A stretch of 64,000 bases of DNA from Manis javanica (GCF_040802235.1 NC_133172.1:60519613-60583612), one strand, 5' to 3'. Positions 10,919-29,068 are shown, counted from the first letter of the stretch. Numbers and translations are program-made. The notes: generated from the letters alone by a model not told the origin.

Positions 10919-11036
10919 TCACCATGCGCCGTCTGCAGAGCCTCGTGCTTCTCCAGCAAAGCCAGACCAGTGCGTGTAAAAGGTCACGGGTGGCGCGACA
11001 TCAGGGCCCACTCCCCCCTGTTGCCCGCATCCCGCC

Positions 11037-17592
<6,556 letters not shown>

Positions 17593-17740
17593 AGCAGACC
17601 TCCAGAGAGTGGGGGTCCCCGAGCCAAGCCTGAGCCCACTGGAGGCGTACTGATCGGGGGGTGGGGGAGAGATGGGGGAACTGGGACTAGAGAGGGGAGA
17701 GGGCCCTGGAGGGGTCGGGGCTGCTGCACATTTGGGCTTC

Positions 17741-17746
17741 AATAAA
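17741..17746 (+). terminator. ADAD2: ADAD2 polyadenylation signal AATAAA
   Basis: A canonical AATAAA lies 149 bases after the stop codon. It is followed by a T/GT-rich element (ttgtttctggtgttcctctgtgtc), so cleavage is expected near 17760. It closes the ADAD2 3' UTR. Confidence 0.9.
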
Positions 17747-18269
17747 GAAGTTGTTTCTGGTGTTCCTCTGTGTCATGGGTTTTTTGGGGTGATGGGGCAG
17801 CCTGGAGCCCTTTGGTCTGTGAAGAAGGAAGCCCCTGTGGCTGCCCTCGGCTGCATCCCCTCCTCACAGAATTGCCTCATGGTTGCCCCACCTGGTTCCC
17901 TCTCCTGCCAGCCTGCCTGCCAGGGACTGTGCTGTCCTGGGGCTGGGCTCTTGGCAATGAGGGTGGAGCGTTTCCTCCCTGGGCATGACGGAGGCTCTAG
18001 GTCTCTTCCCAGGGCTCAGACCTGGATAGTGGTTGGGAAGGGTGGCTCCTGCTCTGGGTCCCAGGCAGACAAGCCAGAGGCTTAGCTCATGGGTCTGAGC
18101 AGCCCTGGGGCGAGGGGGCAGGGTGGGGTGTGCAGGCATGGGTGGGCCCAGTCAGGAGGGGAGGCAGGGCCCTAGGCAGGCAGCAGCCCCAGCCCCTGTC
18201 CTTAAGGCCCTCTGGGTTTCTGCCAGCAGGTAGGGCCCAGAGACCCTTCCACTGGGCTTGCAGGTGCCT

Positions 18270-18695
18270 GTGGTGAAGAGTGTCCTCTCAAATTCATGTC
18301 CACCCAGAAGCTGTGAAAGTGACCTCGCTCAGGGTTGGGTGTGTGCAGATGCCATCAAGTAAAGATGAGGTCACACTGGAGTAGGGTGGCCCTGCGTCCA
18401 ATGAGTGGGTCCTTATAAGAAGAGACGCACAGGGAGACACACAGAGGGGAGGAGGCCACATGGAGATGGAGGCAGAGACAGGAGGGAGGCTGCACAAGCC
18501 AGAGAAGGCCAAGGAGTCTGGAAATCACCTGGAGCTGGGGGAGAGGCGTGCATGGCTCTCTCCCTCGAGTCTCCAGAAGGAACCGGCCCCGCCAGGATCT
18601 TGCCTTCAGACTTGTGGCCTCCAGAGCTGCTTCAGGGCAGCCAGCTGGTGGTATTTTGCCACGGCGGCCCTGGGAGGCCAACAGAGGAGGTTGTC
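18270..18695 (+). repeat. MLT1-type (ERVL-MaLR) solo LTR
   Basis: Reads in LTR order: 'aaattcatgtccaccc', 'gatgaggtcacactggagtag', 'gggtccttataagaagag', 'gacacacagaggggagg', 'ctccagaaggaaccggccc', 'gacttgtggcctccagagctg'. The right end abuts the younger LTR that starts near 18712. Confidence 0.7.
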
Positions 18696-18711
18696 CGGAC
18701 TTGGATGTCAG

Positions 18712-19160
18712 CCTGTCTTGCCAATGGGTTTCAGCCCCAGGCAAGTTCACTATGGGGTCACTGTGACCAAAGAAAATGACAGTAAAATGTTCCTTCCGGG
18801 TGGAAGGGTTATACCAACTTTTATTTCCACAGTGGCAGGTCAATCACTGAAATCCTATTCACTCAGAGCAAGTCTGCATGCAGCAAGCCAGTCTCTGCCT
18901 CTGGGCCCCTCTGCCCATAAAGCCATCCTCTGGGCCTCTGTCCTCGGCGCTGCCACCATTCCAGCTCTGCTCTGCTCTCCTGCAGCCCTGCAGCCCTGCC
19001 ACCTTGTCAGCCAGACCACTGGGTAGAGCCCTTTATATAGAGTCAATAACAACGTATTGCCCACAAGTGTGCAGTGAGTTAGCCGACCAGGGCCAGGTGA
19101 GAATCCTGGCCACAGGAACTCTTGTTTTATCCACACAGCCCTTTCTCTGTGCAGCCCCAG
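18712..19160 (-). repeat. ERV LTR copy A (minus), left arm of an inverted pair
   Basis: In LTR orientation (minus strand) it carries a TATA-like ctatataaag (plus about 19034-19043), an AATAAA signal (plus about 18821-18826) and the 3' end 'cccattggcaagac'. Copies at 19612-20035 (plus) and 22408-22700 (minus) share these landmarks. No internal gag-pol sequence is present between copies. The family name is not known to me. Confidence 0.65.
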
Positions 19161-19349
19161 CTGTGTACCAGGTAAGTCGCGTGCCTGCCCAAGCCTGTCT
19201 GCCCTGTGTGGGGAGGCCAGCGCTTGCCTCACAAGGCCAGGTTAGTGGTTCTCCGGCCTCCTCCAGGGGCTGCGGTGAGTGGGGGACTGTCAGGCTCTCT
19301 GAGGACCTTGGGTGGGCAGAGAAGACAGTGTACGTGGCACATACACATG

Positions 19350-19370
19350 TGCACACACACACACACACAG
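19350..19370. repeat. (CA)n microsatellite
   Basis: A run of about ten CA dinucleotides lies in the spacer between the two inverted LTR copies. Confidence 0.9.
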
Positions 19371-19611
19371 CGTATGCACGTGTCTGCAAACCTGGGTACC
19401 TCCCCAGCCTGGGCAGTGTCTGCAGAGAAGGGGCACAGGCAGCTTCGAAGTCTGGGGACCCGAAGCCACAGGTGGTCGAGGACCATTGCCAGTGCCCCAG
19501 CTCCCACCCTGTGGCCTGAGGCGCCCTGTACCCCCAGCAGTTTCGGGGTTCAGAACTAGAGACTGCTCTCCCAGGTGGGCCTTGGGAAGCTGGGTCAGCA
19601 TTCAGCCAGGA

Positions 19612-20035
19612 GTAGATAAAGTGAACGTTCCTATGGCCACAATTCTCACCTGGCCCTGGTTGGCCTGCTCACTGCACATGTATGAACAATACATTGTTAT
19701 TGACTCTATGTACAGAGCTCCACCCAGTGCTCTGGGCTGCACAGCTACTGCATGGCTGCTGCGTGGCTGCAGGGCTGATGGAGGGCAGAGACTGGAGTGG
19801 TGGCAGTGCCGAGGACAGACACTGAGACAGCTGCGGGGACAGAGAGGCCCAGAGACAGAGACCAGCTTGCTGCATGCAGACTCGCTCTGAGTGAACGGGA
19901 TTCTAGTGACTGACCTGCCACCTGGAAATAAAGTTGGGTATAAACCCTTTCACCCCAAGAACGCTCCACTGTCATTCCTTGGTCTCACTGAGTTCATAGT
20001 GAACTTGCCCAGGGCTGAAACCCACTGGCAAGACA
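19612..20035 (+). repeat. ERV LTR copy B (plus), right arm of an inverted pair
   Basis: Same family as the copy at 18712-19160 but in opposite orientation: shared 'ttcctatggccac', 'ctcacctggccctggttgg', 'ttattgactctat', 'gagacagagaccagcttgctg', an AATAAA at about 19926 and the terminal 'gggctgaaacccactggcaa'. The TATA-like motif is weaker here (ctatgtacagagctc). Confidence 0.65.
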
Positions 20036-20789
20036 CCAGGCCGGTGCTGATGCCCTGCCCCGGTGCCTCCTCCCTCCATGTCTCTGTGCCGCCTCTCTGC
20101 CTCTCGGTGTGTGTGGCCTGGCCAGCAGCCTAACTTCCATGTGCTTTGGTCACCTCACCCAGGGAAAGTATGGAAGGCAGTGTGCCCCCTGCGGGCCTGG
20201 GCTTTCCCTCCACTTGTGCGCTGGTCTCCTGCTCTCTGACTTTGAACCAACACCCTGGCCAAGGAGGGGGAAATCCCAGGGAGGCAGCGGTAGAGGAAAC
20301 AGCTGACAGTTTGAGGGTTCCAGTAGGCCCCGCACCCTGGGCCCTCCCTACGGTTACATGTAAGCCTCCCACCAGCTGTGCACAGTACGGCCACTATCCC
20401 CACATCCCCACCATCTCACAGGTGAGGAAACTCACAGGGTGACGCTGGGGAACGTCAGGAAGGGCAGCAGTCCCTGGGAGGCTCTGACTTCAGAGCGCTG
20501 CAGCCCCAGTCAAGGCCTCGGCTGCCGCTGGACGGGCTTCTGTACCGGCACAGAACTCCCAAGCTCTTCTCGAAAAGGCAGGAGGGCTCCTAATGCTCCT
20601 GGCGGCCCGGAAGCCCTGCTGTGCTGCCTCTGAAGGTGGGAGGTGCCATCTTTGCCACTGAGTGGTAGCTGCAGGAGGGCGGGAAGGTGGCTGCTGGGGA
20701 GCCGAGGCAGGACAGGTGTCAGAGTGAGCAGGTGTGATGGAGGGAGTGGATTAGAGAGAGGCAAATTTGAGCTGGGAGGGAGGGTCTCA

Positions 20790-21420
20790 AAAGCCAGCTA
20801 AGCACTAATTTTTCTGTTTAACTGAGAAAACTGCAAAGTTATTTACTGTGTGTGTGTTTTTTTTTTAAGTTCTCAGGCCAACTTTGAAAGAATGATTTCT
20901 CATGGTTATTTTTTTTCAGAGATGGACAGGATTTTGAAAACACCCCAGCCTATTAATTAGCCCATTTATTACACATTGTTTTCCCCAAGAGATAATTTAA
21001 ATTGATTTAGTTTTTGCACTGGTGACAACCAGGTCCAGAAATATACCAGCCGTTCCAACTGCAGTTTTATGCAATGAGCCTTTTGGTATTCATTCATCAC
21101 ATAATCACTGGGTAAACAAGTTATTCAAAATGACATTAACTGCTCTGTGTTCTGCCAAGTAAGGAATATTTGTCCCACGTTGCATAAATCTGCCCTTCCC
21201 GTCCTTTCCTCCCAAGACAGCCCTCATTACACAAACCTGCTCAGTTCCTTTGAATCAGCTCATTTATATCGCAGGGCCCTGATGAACGCTGTTTTAAAGT
21301 GAAGTCTGTTAATGTCATCTGGGCCTAATCCCCCCGTGGTGAAGTTTTGCCAACAACAGCATATTTAAATTGGGAGGTGGTGTAATCTAGCTGGGCACCC
21401 CTTGAGCTGCCTCTCCTCCG
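20790..21420. promoter_or_regulatory. AT-rich unique stretch, candidate conserved regulatory element
   Basis: About 600 bases free of recognisable repeats, AT-rich inside GC-rich surroundings, with homeodomain-like TAATTA (about 20954-20959) and several TTTAAATTG/ATTTAAAT runs. No open frame of interest. Conservation cannot be judged from one genome, so this is a candidate only. Confidence 0.25.
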
Positions 21421-21784
21421 GGCGACCTTGGCCCTCACCCCCTCCTCCCTCCCTGCAGCTTTCGGCTCTGGGCATCTCTCCTTCCCCCACTGAGGGGTCT
21501 CCCGCAAGGAAGATGCCTGGCAAACAAGTGCTGAATGGAAAAGTAATGAGTCACAGCAACTCCCTTTTCCAGGAGTGGGCTCCTCGGAGAGAACAGGAAC
21601 CCTGCTCTAAAACATGGCTTTAAGAGGCATTTTGAACATTCCCGCTGTATTGTGGGCCCTTTTTCTCTGTCCCGTAGAGCCAGTCCGTAGGTTAATAAGA
21701 ACCTAGAGAAAGAGGGTCTGCTCTGCCAATGGTCACCCTGCTCCATGGCTCAGCACCGACGGGACAGGTTTTCGAGTCTATGCT

Positions 21785-21990
21785 AAGGACAGGTTCTGGA
21801 GCCAGCACCCCTGAGTTGGAATCCTGACTGTCTGTCTCCCTTACTGTCTGTGGGAACTGTTCAGTGCCTCAGTTTCCTTGCTGGTTAAAGGGGGGCTAAC
21901 AGGGCCCCCTTCACACAGCTGCTTTGTGGATAGAAATGAGAGAAGGTGAATAAAGCCTTGGCCCAGAGCCTCACATGGAGGAAATCCTCA
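21785..21990 (+). repeat. MIR SINE
   Basis: Carries 'gttggaatcctgactgtctg', 'ctcagtttccttgctggttaaa', 'gctttgtggatagaaatgag' and 'cttggcccagagcctcaca', the full MIR order in diverged form. Confidence 0.7.
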
Positions 21991-22254
21991 GAGACTGGGG
22001 ATTTTATTCTATAGGTGTTTAAAACCCACCGGCTAGCTGAGCAGGTGAGTGCGTGAGACTCAGCGCAGAGCCAGTGGTCAGCCAGGGCCTTCCTCTGTGT
22101 CAGGAAGCCTGCTTCTAATAAAAAACAAACATTCTAGCTCTAGAACACTATCTTACAGAGACTATTAGATCTTAGCATTGGTTTTGTAGTGAGAGACAGA
22201 ACCCCAAAGAGCCCATTTGGGAAAATACGTGTATGGACAGGGACTTCACAAAGG

Positions 22255-22410
22255 CAGTAGGAAGTAGAGATTAAGAGCAAGGAGCCAGGAGTCTGACAGG
22301 CTGGATGTGAATCCTGAATCCATCACTGACAGCCAGTGACCTTGAAATATTCATCTAACCTCCCTGTGCCTCAGTTTCTTCATCTGTGAAATGGGGATAA
22401 TAGTGCTGCC
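22255..22410 (+). repeat. MIR SINE
   Basis: Shows 'agattaagagcaaggagcca', 'gtgaatcctgaatccatcac', 'cctcagtttcttcatctgtgaa' and 'ggggataatagtgctgcc'. It is cut at its 3' end by the ERV LTR copy that begins at 22408. Confidence 0.8.
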
Positions 22411-22700
22411 TTGCCAATGGGTTTCAGCCCCAGGCAAGTTCGCTATGGATTCTACGTGACCGAAGAAATTGACAGCAAATGTTCTTTGGGGTGAAAGGGT
22501 TTATTAGCCAGCTTGTTCTCCCGGCGGTAGGTTGAGCGCTAGCATCTCTGCCTCCGCCCAGAGCACCTGGGCCGAGCTCTCTATATAGCACAATAATAGC
22601 TTATTGCCCAAAGGTGGGGAAGCGGTAGCCTAGCAAGACAGGCCAGTTACATCATCAGGTGGTTTAAGTTCAGTGAGGACCCTGGCCATAGGAACCCCAA
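22408..22700 (-). repeat. ERV LTR copy C (minus)
   Basis: Third copy of the LTR family seen at 18.7 and 19.6 kb, starting 'ttgccaatgggtttcagccc' on the plus strand, with 'tctatatagcacaataatag' as the TATA region and 'ggtttattagcc' as the AATAAA region in reverse. It inserted into, and so is younger than, the MIR at 22255-22410. Confidence 0.65.
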
Positions 22701-22879
22701 CTTCCCCACAAGTACCTTCCTCAGAAGGTGTCTGTGAGGATCACGGAAGGTGCCTGTGAAGTGATGGGCAGGAAGTGACATGCAGCCAACACCACAGATG
22801 CTGTGATTGTCCCGATAGATGCAGTTACTGCACAGCACCTATTTCTGTCTCTTCTGAAATGGTCCCCTGATTTTCCTTG

Positions 22880-23370
22880 GGGAAACCTTGTCCTCCCTGT
22901 TCTTAGCCATGTGATTGGGTGGGACTGAGCCTATCTTCTGCTTCAGGGTGAGCCCTGACTCATATAATCCAATCAGTAAAGCCACAGTGGCTGTTTCAGG
23001 GAGGCAGCCATAACCCACTCTGAGCCTGTAAGACTCAGGGAAAGCACATGCTCGAGATTGTGGGGAACAAAAGTTTTCTCTCCTCTATAGGCTTGGTGGA
23101 ATGAGGGTGTGAGACTTGGAACTTGTGCAACCATCTTGTGGCCATGAGGAGAGTCTGGGGTGAAACTGATAGACCCACGGAGGCAGAGGAAAAATGCAGA
23201 GAATCCAAGCATTTGTTTGACATTGATCAAACACCTGGAACAAACCACACCTGATCTCTATATGGTTGTTCAGTTATAAGAGCCACTGAGTCTCCTTTGG
23301 TTTGTTTGCCTGCTTGTTTAATGAAGTCTGAATAAGGTTTCTTGTACTTGGAAACAAAACATTCCTAATG
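22880..23370. repeat. Ancient dispersed repeat, family not assigned
   Basis: Phrases such as 'caaccatcttgtggccatgagg', 'gacattgatcaaacacctgga', 'tcagttataagagccac' and 'tttcttgtacttggaaac' are familiar from a common mammalian interspersed repeat with an LTR-like 3' end. I cannot name it with confidence. Confidence 0.4.
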
Positions 23371-25239
23371 TATTTATAGGTGTGTTCTAGACAGTGTTTA
23401 GAGCTGTTACTGTTGGGACTCTGGAATGGGAGTCTGGTATGAGGGTGAAATTAGCTTTCATACAATAAGTCCTTGGCATTTTCCTGGGTACACTGCTTCC
23501 CAGAGAACTGAAGGGCCCCACGCCCTAGACTGGCTCCCCTCCCCTCCCTGTCTCACTTCTCTCCCACCAACCAGAGTTTGTTGGGGTCTCCTCCCAAATA
23601 AACTACCTGCACAAAAGTCTTTGTCTCAGGGCTTGCTTCTGGGAGAACCAAGATAGACCTTAGAAGCCTGTCCAAATGCTGCACCTCTGCGTCTGCACAT
23701 GACTTTCATCATTCTGCTGCCCTTTTACTGCCTACAACTTGCCATACGCTATGCTTGTCCCATTCCTTTCCTTCCCGACTTCAGGGCTCTGCCTTCCTGC
23801 CCCCGCCCCACCCCTCTCAGGCCCACACCAGCATCGGCCTCACAAGTGGCCATGTCCTCCATGCTAGAATACCACTGGGCGCATGGCAGGCACTGAAGTT
23901 CTTCCCCAGACTCCAACCATTGCCCGCCCCTGGACTTCTGAGGGGGTCTTGGCAGTAACCCAGAGGTGGATGACCCCTGACCCTCCACCCCTCCCTCTGT
24001 GGCACCCTCCCACGCCCCACCTTCCCCCACATCCCAAGGGCCCCTACAGGCCCTGTGACTGGACGTGCCCCAACACACCGGAGAAGCCACAACATCACTT
24101 CTTAATATTGTTTAATTGCTCTCAGAGCTGCTGAGGGTGGAAGAGCCTGAAGCTTAGCTAGGAAGGTGCCAGGTGAAACCGCTGAGCTGTCCAGGGGGGC
24201 TTATTTCAAGTCAGTCATTGGCCGAGTACAATGGAAGCCTTTGGAACAGCAGGACTGGCTAATTTTAGCTTGGAGCACACACATTTGTTCCATTCCCAAG
24301 TTGCCCTCGGCTTTGTCCTCCTCTGAGCAAAGGTGAGTTGTGGAAGTCATGCCTGTTCTGCAAGTCTGCTGCAGAGGCCGGGCTTGGCTGGGTGGCAGCC
24401 ACAGGACCTTTGTTTTGTTTTATTTTTAACTGACATTGTGTTTCTGGAGGTGCCCCTGGTTAGCTGTCAGATGCTGGGTGAGGCAGACCGGGGCAGGGAT
24501 CAGCGGCACGGAGCTGAAGCACTTGGCTGGGCTGGCTTTGTCACCTCTAGGGCTGTGTGACTGGCCACATTACATCACCTCTGTGAGCCTTCACATCCAC
24601 ACTTGTAAAGTGGGCAGGTTGCACCCACTGACCATAGAAGTCCTGTGGCTCTAAGAATCTGTGGGCCAGCCCCCTAGCAGCAGAGAAGATGGAAATCGCC
24701 TGGAGCTGGAAATTTGCACTGAGCCTTGGAGACTAGTTCTTCCTTAAGGGGACACACCTCCTCCCTACAGAGGCCACCTGGGGTGGCCTGTGCATGCCCA
24801 CCCTCTGGCACATTCTTTCTGGTCTACGTGGATCAGATTGGGCTAATGTCCAGGCTGGCACTTGTTAGCTCACCTTCCCATTTTCATTCTCCACAACTCT
24901 GCCAGCCTTTCCTGAAGTCACCTCCCAAACAAGGGGTTTGTGTGTCACCAGTGAGGGCCATGGCACTCCCAATTGTGACATCCCTAGATGGACACAACCT
25001 CATGATGCAGTCTCTGGCAGGGAATGCACAGTTTCAGTTTAAACACAAGGAGACACAAGATGAAGCACATTCTACTCAAAAGGCAGGACTATAGTCACCC
25101 AAAATTTCAATGTCACTACATTGAAAAGAGGCTGTGGCAATGGGCCAGATTACAGGGGCTAAAGAGATAGGATGCATAAATGCAATACCCCATCCTGGGC
25201 TGGACCTGCCCTGGAGGGGAAAGGCTGTAAAGGATATTA

Positions 25240-25460
25240 TTAGGTCAATGGACAAACTTGGAACAGACAATAGATTATATTAAAATATTGCATCAAAGCC
25301 ACAGGTGCTGGCATTGATAACTGTACTGTGGTTCTGTGAGAGAATCTCCTCATTCTTAGGATCTAGAATACCAAAGTATTTGGGGTCTCCTCGGCTCTTC
25401 ATCTACAGTAAAGGAGTTGGTAGACCTCAGAGCTTCCTATCCTTTTATTTCTGTGGGGGG
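25240..25460. repeat. Old LINE/transposon-like fragment
   Basis: 'gataactgtactgtggttctg', 'tgagagaatctcctcattcttagga' and 'ccaaagtatttgggg' match a frequent old mammalian repeat 3' region. Family uncertain. Confidence 0.35.
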
Positions 25461-27284
25461 GTCATGGAGTCCTTTGAGCATCGGATGAAATCACTGAACA
25501 GTCTGCACTGCACATGACACACACATGCGCTGCTGTCATCATCCCCAGAGGTTCACAGAGCCCTTGTGGAAACTCTCACAAAGGATTCTGGGACTGACAG
25601 TCTTCTGGGGGGCCTTCCAGTTCCCACAGTCTAAAGTTCTGCGAGCAAAGGGCCATGATATAGCCAGCTGCTCTCAAAGGTCCAGGAAGACACACTATGT
25701 ATAAATAACACAAAAAACAGAGCAAATGATAAAGCAACTGGGACAAAATGTTTAAAAATAAGAGATGTATTCAGGTATTCTATATACAAGTTTTGTTCTT
25801 GCAATTTTTGTGTGTGAGTTTGACATTTTTGCAAATAAAATGTTCAAAAATCAATTGCCTGGTGACTAGTGATCATTCAATAAGTGATGCCTATCATTAG
25901 CATATCAATATGAGGAAAAGCAGGGGGCAGTTTAATGCCACCGAAGAAAGGCATGCAGCCAGACACAGGGGGTGCAAGGCTGCAGGGTGGAGGTGAGGAC
26001 CCCAGGTGGGATGGGTAGGAATGTATCCAGTAGCTGCTAGACAGAAATCTTAGTGAACTTCTATCAAACTGGAACTACCTGCCGATCTTTGCTAAGGCAG
26101 CAATCCTGTGGCTAGTCAGGGACCATGGTTTGTTTATCTCCCTTCTCTCTTCTTGTTTCTTACCTGCTCTTCTACATTGCTGAAATGAGCTCTTCTTCCC
26201 AAAATCACAGACTGTGAAGCACAGAGGGACCTTAACACCCACATAGTCCAACCTGTCCGCGGGATCAATGAAAAAAGGAAGGGCCAGCAAAGTCAATTTT
26301 CACATCCACTGCTCTACCAGGGGAGGGTGAGTGCTGGTGCCCGAGGTACCTCAAGACAGCCTGCTTACTCTGCTTGGGAGGACATGGCCAAGCATTACAA
26401 TCTTGCCTTGAATATTTTCTTCAAAGGTTTGAGCACTGTTTCAGATGAGTCTAAGAGCTGCGGCATGAAACTAGGAAGAGTTTTCTGCCAGAATCAGGAT
26501 ACTCAGATCTAACAAAACCAAACGGCTGTGTGGCCTTGGGCAGGTGGCTTTCCCTCTCTGAGCCTTGGGCTCTCCATCTTAAAATGCAGGATTTGATTTG
26601 CTTGAAAATTTCTTATCCTTTTTGAGGGCTCATGGATTCCTCTGAAGATCTGATTAAATTGTTCAAAGCTGTGCACTTGAGATGCACATAATCTCTAGAG
26701 GTTCACAGAACCCCTCATGGAAACTCCCTGCTTAGACTTGCATCTGGGGTGGGCTGAAGTTACCTGTGGGATCTGTGACACAGCACGAAAATGCTTGAGG
26801 TTAAAGGCTGTTTGCTCTTTGCCTTCAGCTGGAAATGTCTACCTTTGGCTGCGGTCATGTCCACTGGCCGCAGGGAAAAAAAGCCTTTCTGGGAATGGCA
26901 AGACTCCTCTCAGCCAATGGGTATGAAGAGATCTCCTAGCAACGTTACCTCCATCCAATCAGCATGGAGGAAGGGCTGCTCTGCCAGGCTATGCCTGGGG
27001 AGAAAAAATACAGCGTTTAATTAAGCCCCACATAATGCACAAACAATTCCAATTTTCCACTTCTAATTTGGCAGAGGGTTTCCACTGGGCGTTAAGACAC
27101 TATAGAATCTCGTGATGGTGGTGGTGGGCTCACCTAGTTTCCTTTGAGTTCTGGCCCATTTTTGTCCAGACGCCTGGTGTGTGAATCAGGAAAATGGAGA
27201 TGCCTGAGTGGAAGGCAGCCACAGGATGGGCAGAGCTGGAGGGGGGAATTAGTGCCCCCAGGTGCGCGGCACGGAGCCCTCCAG

Positions 27285-27297
27285 CCAGCAGAGGGAG
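27285..27297 (+). promoter_or_regulatory. candidate CTCF site
   Basis: CCAGCAGAGGGAG on the plus strand matches the CTCF core apart from one base near the end. It lies about 1.26 kb from an oppositely oriented motif at 28549-28560. Motif evidence only. Confidence 0.35.
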
Positions 27298-28548
27298 GGC
27301 TGGCTGTGAGGTCCCACGTGGGTGCCAGGCCCTCTGCTGGTTGCTGAGGTCTCTTCCCTGGTTCCGAGGGTGAGTTCACCACCTCAGTGCAATGGGCCTC
27401 GGGTGGGCACTGACTGGAGGTGGGGAGAGTGTCTGGAAATTTACATATTCTTTTAAAAAGAGTTATTTGCAAGCGTTACACATCTGGATGTTGAGCCCTC
27501 TACCCACATAGCGGTCCTGAGGGTCTTCGTGGAACCCCTAAACAGAAACCACAGATCTAGCCAAAGCCCACAGTTGACAGAGTGCAAGGGCCAAGGTCAC
27601 ACAGGGATTGAAAATCCGGGCCTGAGGCAGCACCCAAGTCATGGGCCCCCAGTGCTCCTGAGCCTCTGCTAGTCACTGGGGGCACGGAGCAGTCCCGGGG
27701 TTCTTACAGGAAGAGGGGCTTTCCTTGTGTGCCTGGCCGCTGTGCCACTCTGCAAAGAGCCGACTGGGTGAAATGTCAGTGTGAGAAGGACTCGGGGGAA
27801 GTGCTCCTCTGATTTTTGGGGTCTAGAGGGATGGGTACATGGACCCCGGTCAGCTGGGAGGGCAGCCAGAGGAGTCAAAGAGAAGCGGGGGCTCCCCACG
27901 AGGCAAAGCCAACTTGAAGCCAGAGGCTGGTGTGGGGGGCTCCGCTGGGCCAGAGCTGGCGGCCACGCTGATGCCTGGAGCGACAGTCAGGGGAGGGCAT
28001 GTGCCTGGCGCATAGTAGGCCTGTGATAAATACTAGAGGATTGAATGAACGGTGATGAAACACAGATGCCCTTTTGCATATACTACACCAGATCCGTGGC
28101 TCCCGTTCCCCTCCCCATCACCCATTTGTATCCCCGTGCACTCTCCCCGGGGATTTACAGCCGAAGGCAAGGAACTGCTGCTTGTGTCCGTGTCACGCAT
28201 GGGAGGTGCCATCGAGACCTCTCTCAGGTGTGCTCTGCCTGGCGCCTAAGAAAAAAAGGCAAAACAGCAGGATGTGGCCCCGCCTCGGACAGCTGCTGGG
28301 CCCTCACAGCTTGCAGAGCGGCTACTCTCCTTGCACACAGTCCTGTGGAGTCTCGTCCAGGCACATTGTCCACATCAGCTGCCTGGTCATGCCGCGCCTT
28401 CCTCTGGTGTCTCCAACGGTTACCTTCCACCTGTCAGAGTCCAAATCCTCTGCAGAACCTCCTCAGCCCACCGCCCTCTCAGCCTGACCCCCTTCAGGTT
28501 CGGGGCCCCACTTCCGTCAGCATTCCAGCCCTGCACCGTCTCCGTGGA

Positions 28549-28562
28549 GCCCCCTGGTGGCA
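28549..28562 (-). promoter_or_regulatory. candidate CTCF site
   Basis: The minus strand reads TGCCACCAGGGGGC, an excellent CTCF core. It sits just beyond the likely 3' end of KCNG4. Motif evidence only. Confidence 0.5.
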
Positions 28563-29068
28563 GTTGCTCGAGGTTCATTGCCCTTTCCCCCCTGGCCTCA
28601 GCACACCCTGCCTTTACCTCAGGTGACCTGGTCCTACATCCTCAGCCTCTGTTGGATGCAAAGGGCTGAATCATTAGTGAATGAATGGATAAGGACATAA
28701 ATACATCTAAACCTAAGCCGAGGACTTATGCTCTGGCATCAAGGGCCTAAGCTGGGGCGCCGGCAAAGGGCAGAGCCTAAGGCTGCCCTCATTTCTGCAC
28801 TGAAGCTACACTGTTGCCGGGGTGGTGCAGCTGAGGTGGGAAGCTGAGGTCTCCACAGGGCTGGAGGAACCAGCAGCAGGAATGGTCCTCTCAAGGGACA
28901 ACGCAGTGCCTGCAAGATTAGCCTCTGTCACTTCCAAGAACTGGACAATTGGAGAATGTTCCAGCAAGATCCATTGGCCAAGGACGGCCTGCTGTGCTGG
29001 CAGGTGGGGCTCCTGCCCGGGGCCCAGGGATGTCGGGGGGATGGCAGGCCACCAGCCCCACTGCAGGA

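Larger units (their letters stand above)
17776..28990. other. ADAD2-KCNG4 intergenic region
   Basis: About 11 kb with no supported coding gene. It contains one MLT1-type LTR, three copies of a younger LTR, MIRs, dispersed repeats, an AT-rich unique stretch (20790-21420) and two CTCF-like motifs near 27.3 and 28.55 kb. Stretches 23400-25200 and 25850-28000 otherwise show only low-information GC-rich or unique sequence and short chance frames. Confidence 0.6.

Noticed and set aside
18712-20035. Complete endogenous retrovirus with two LTRs
   Set aside because: The two LTRs are inverted relative to each other and the spacer has no gag, pol or env-like frames, so these are separate solo LTRs.
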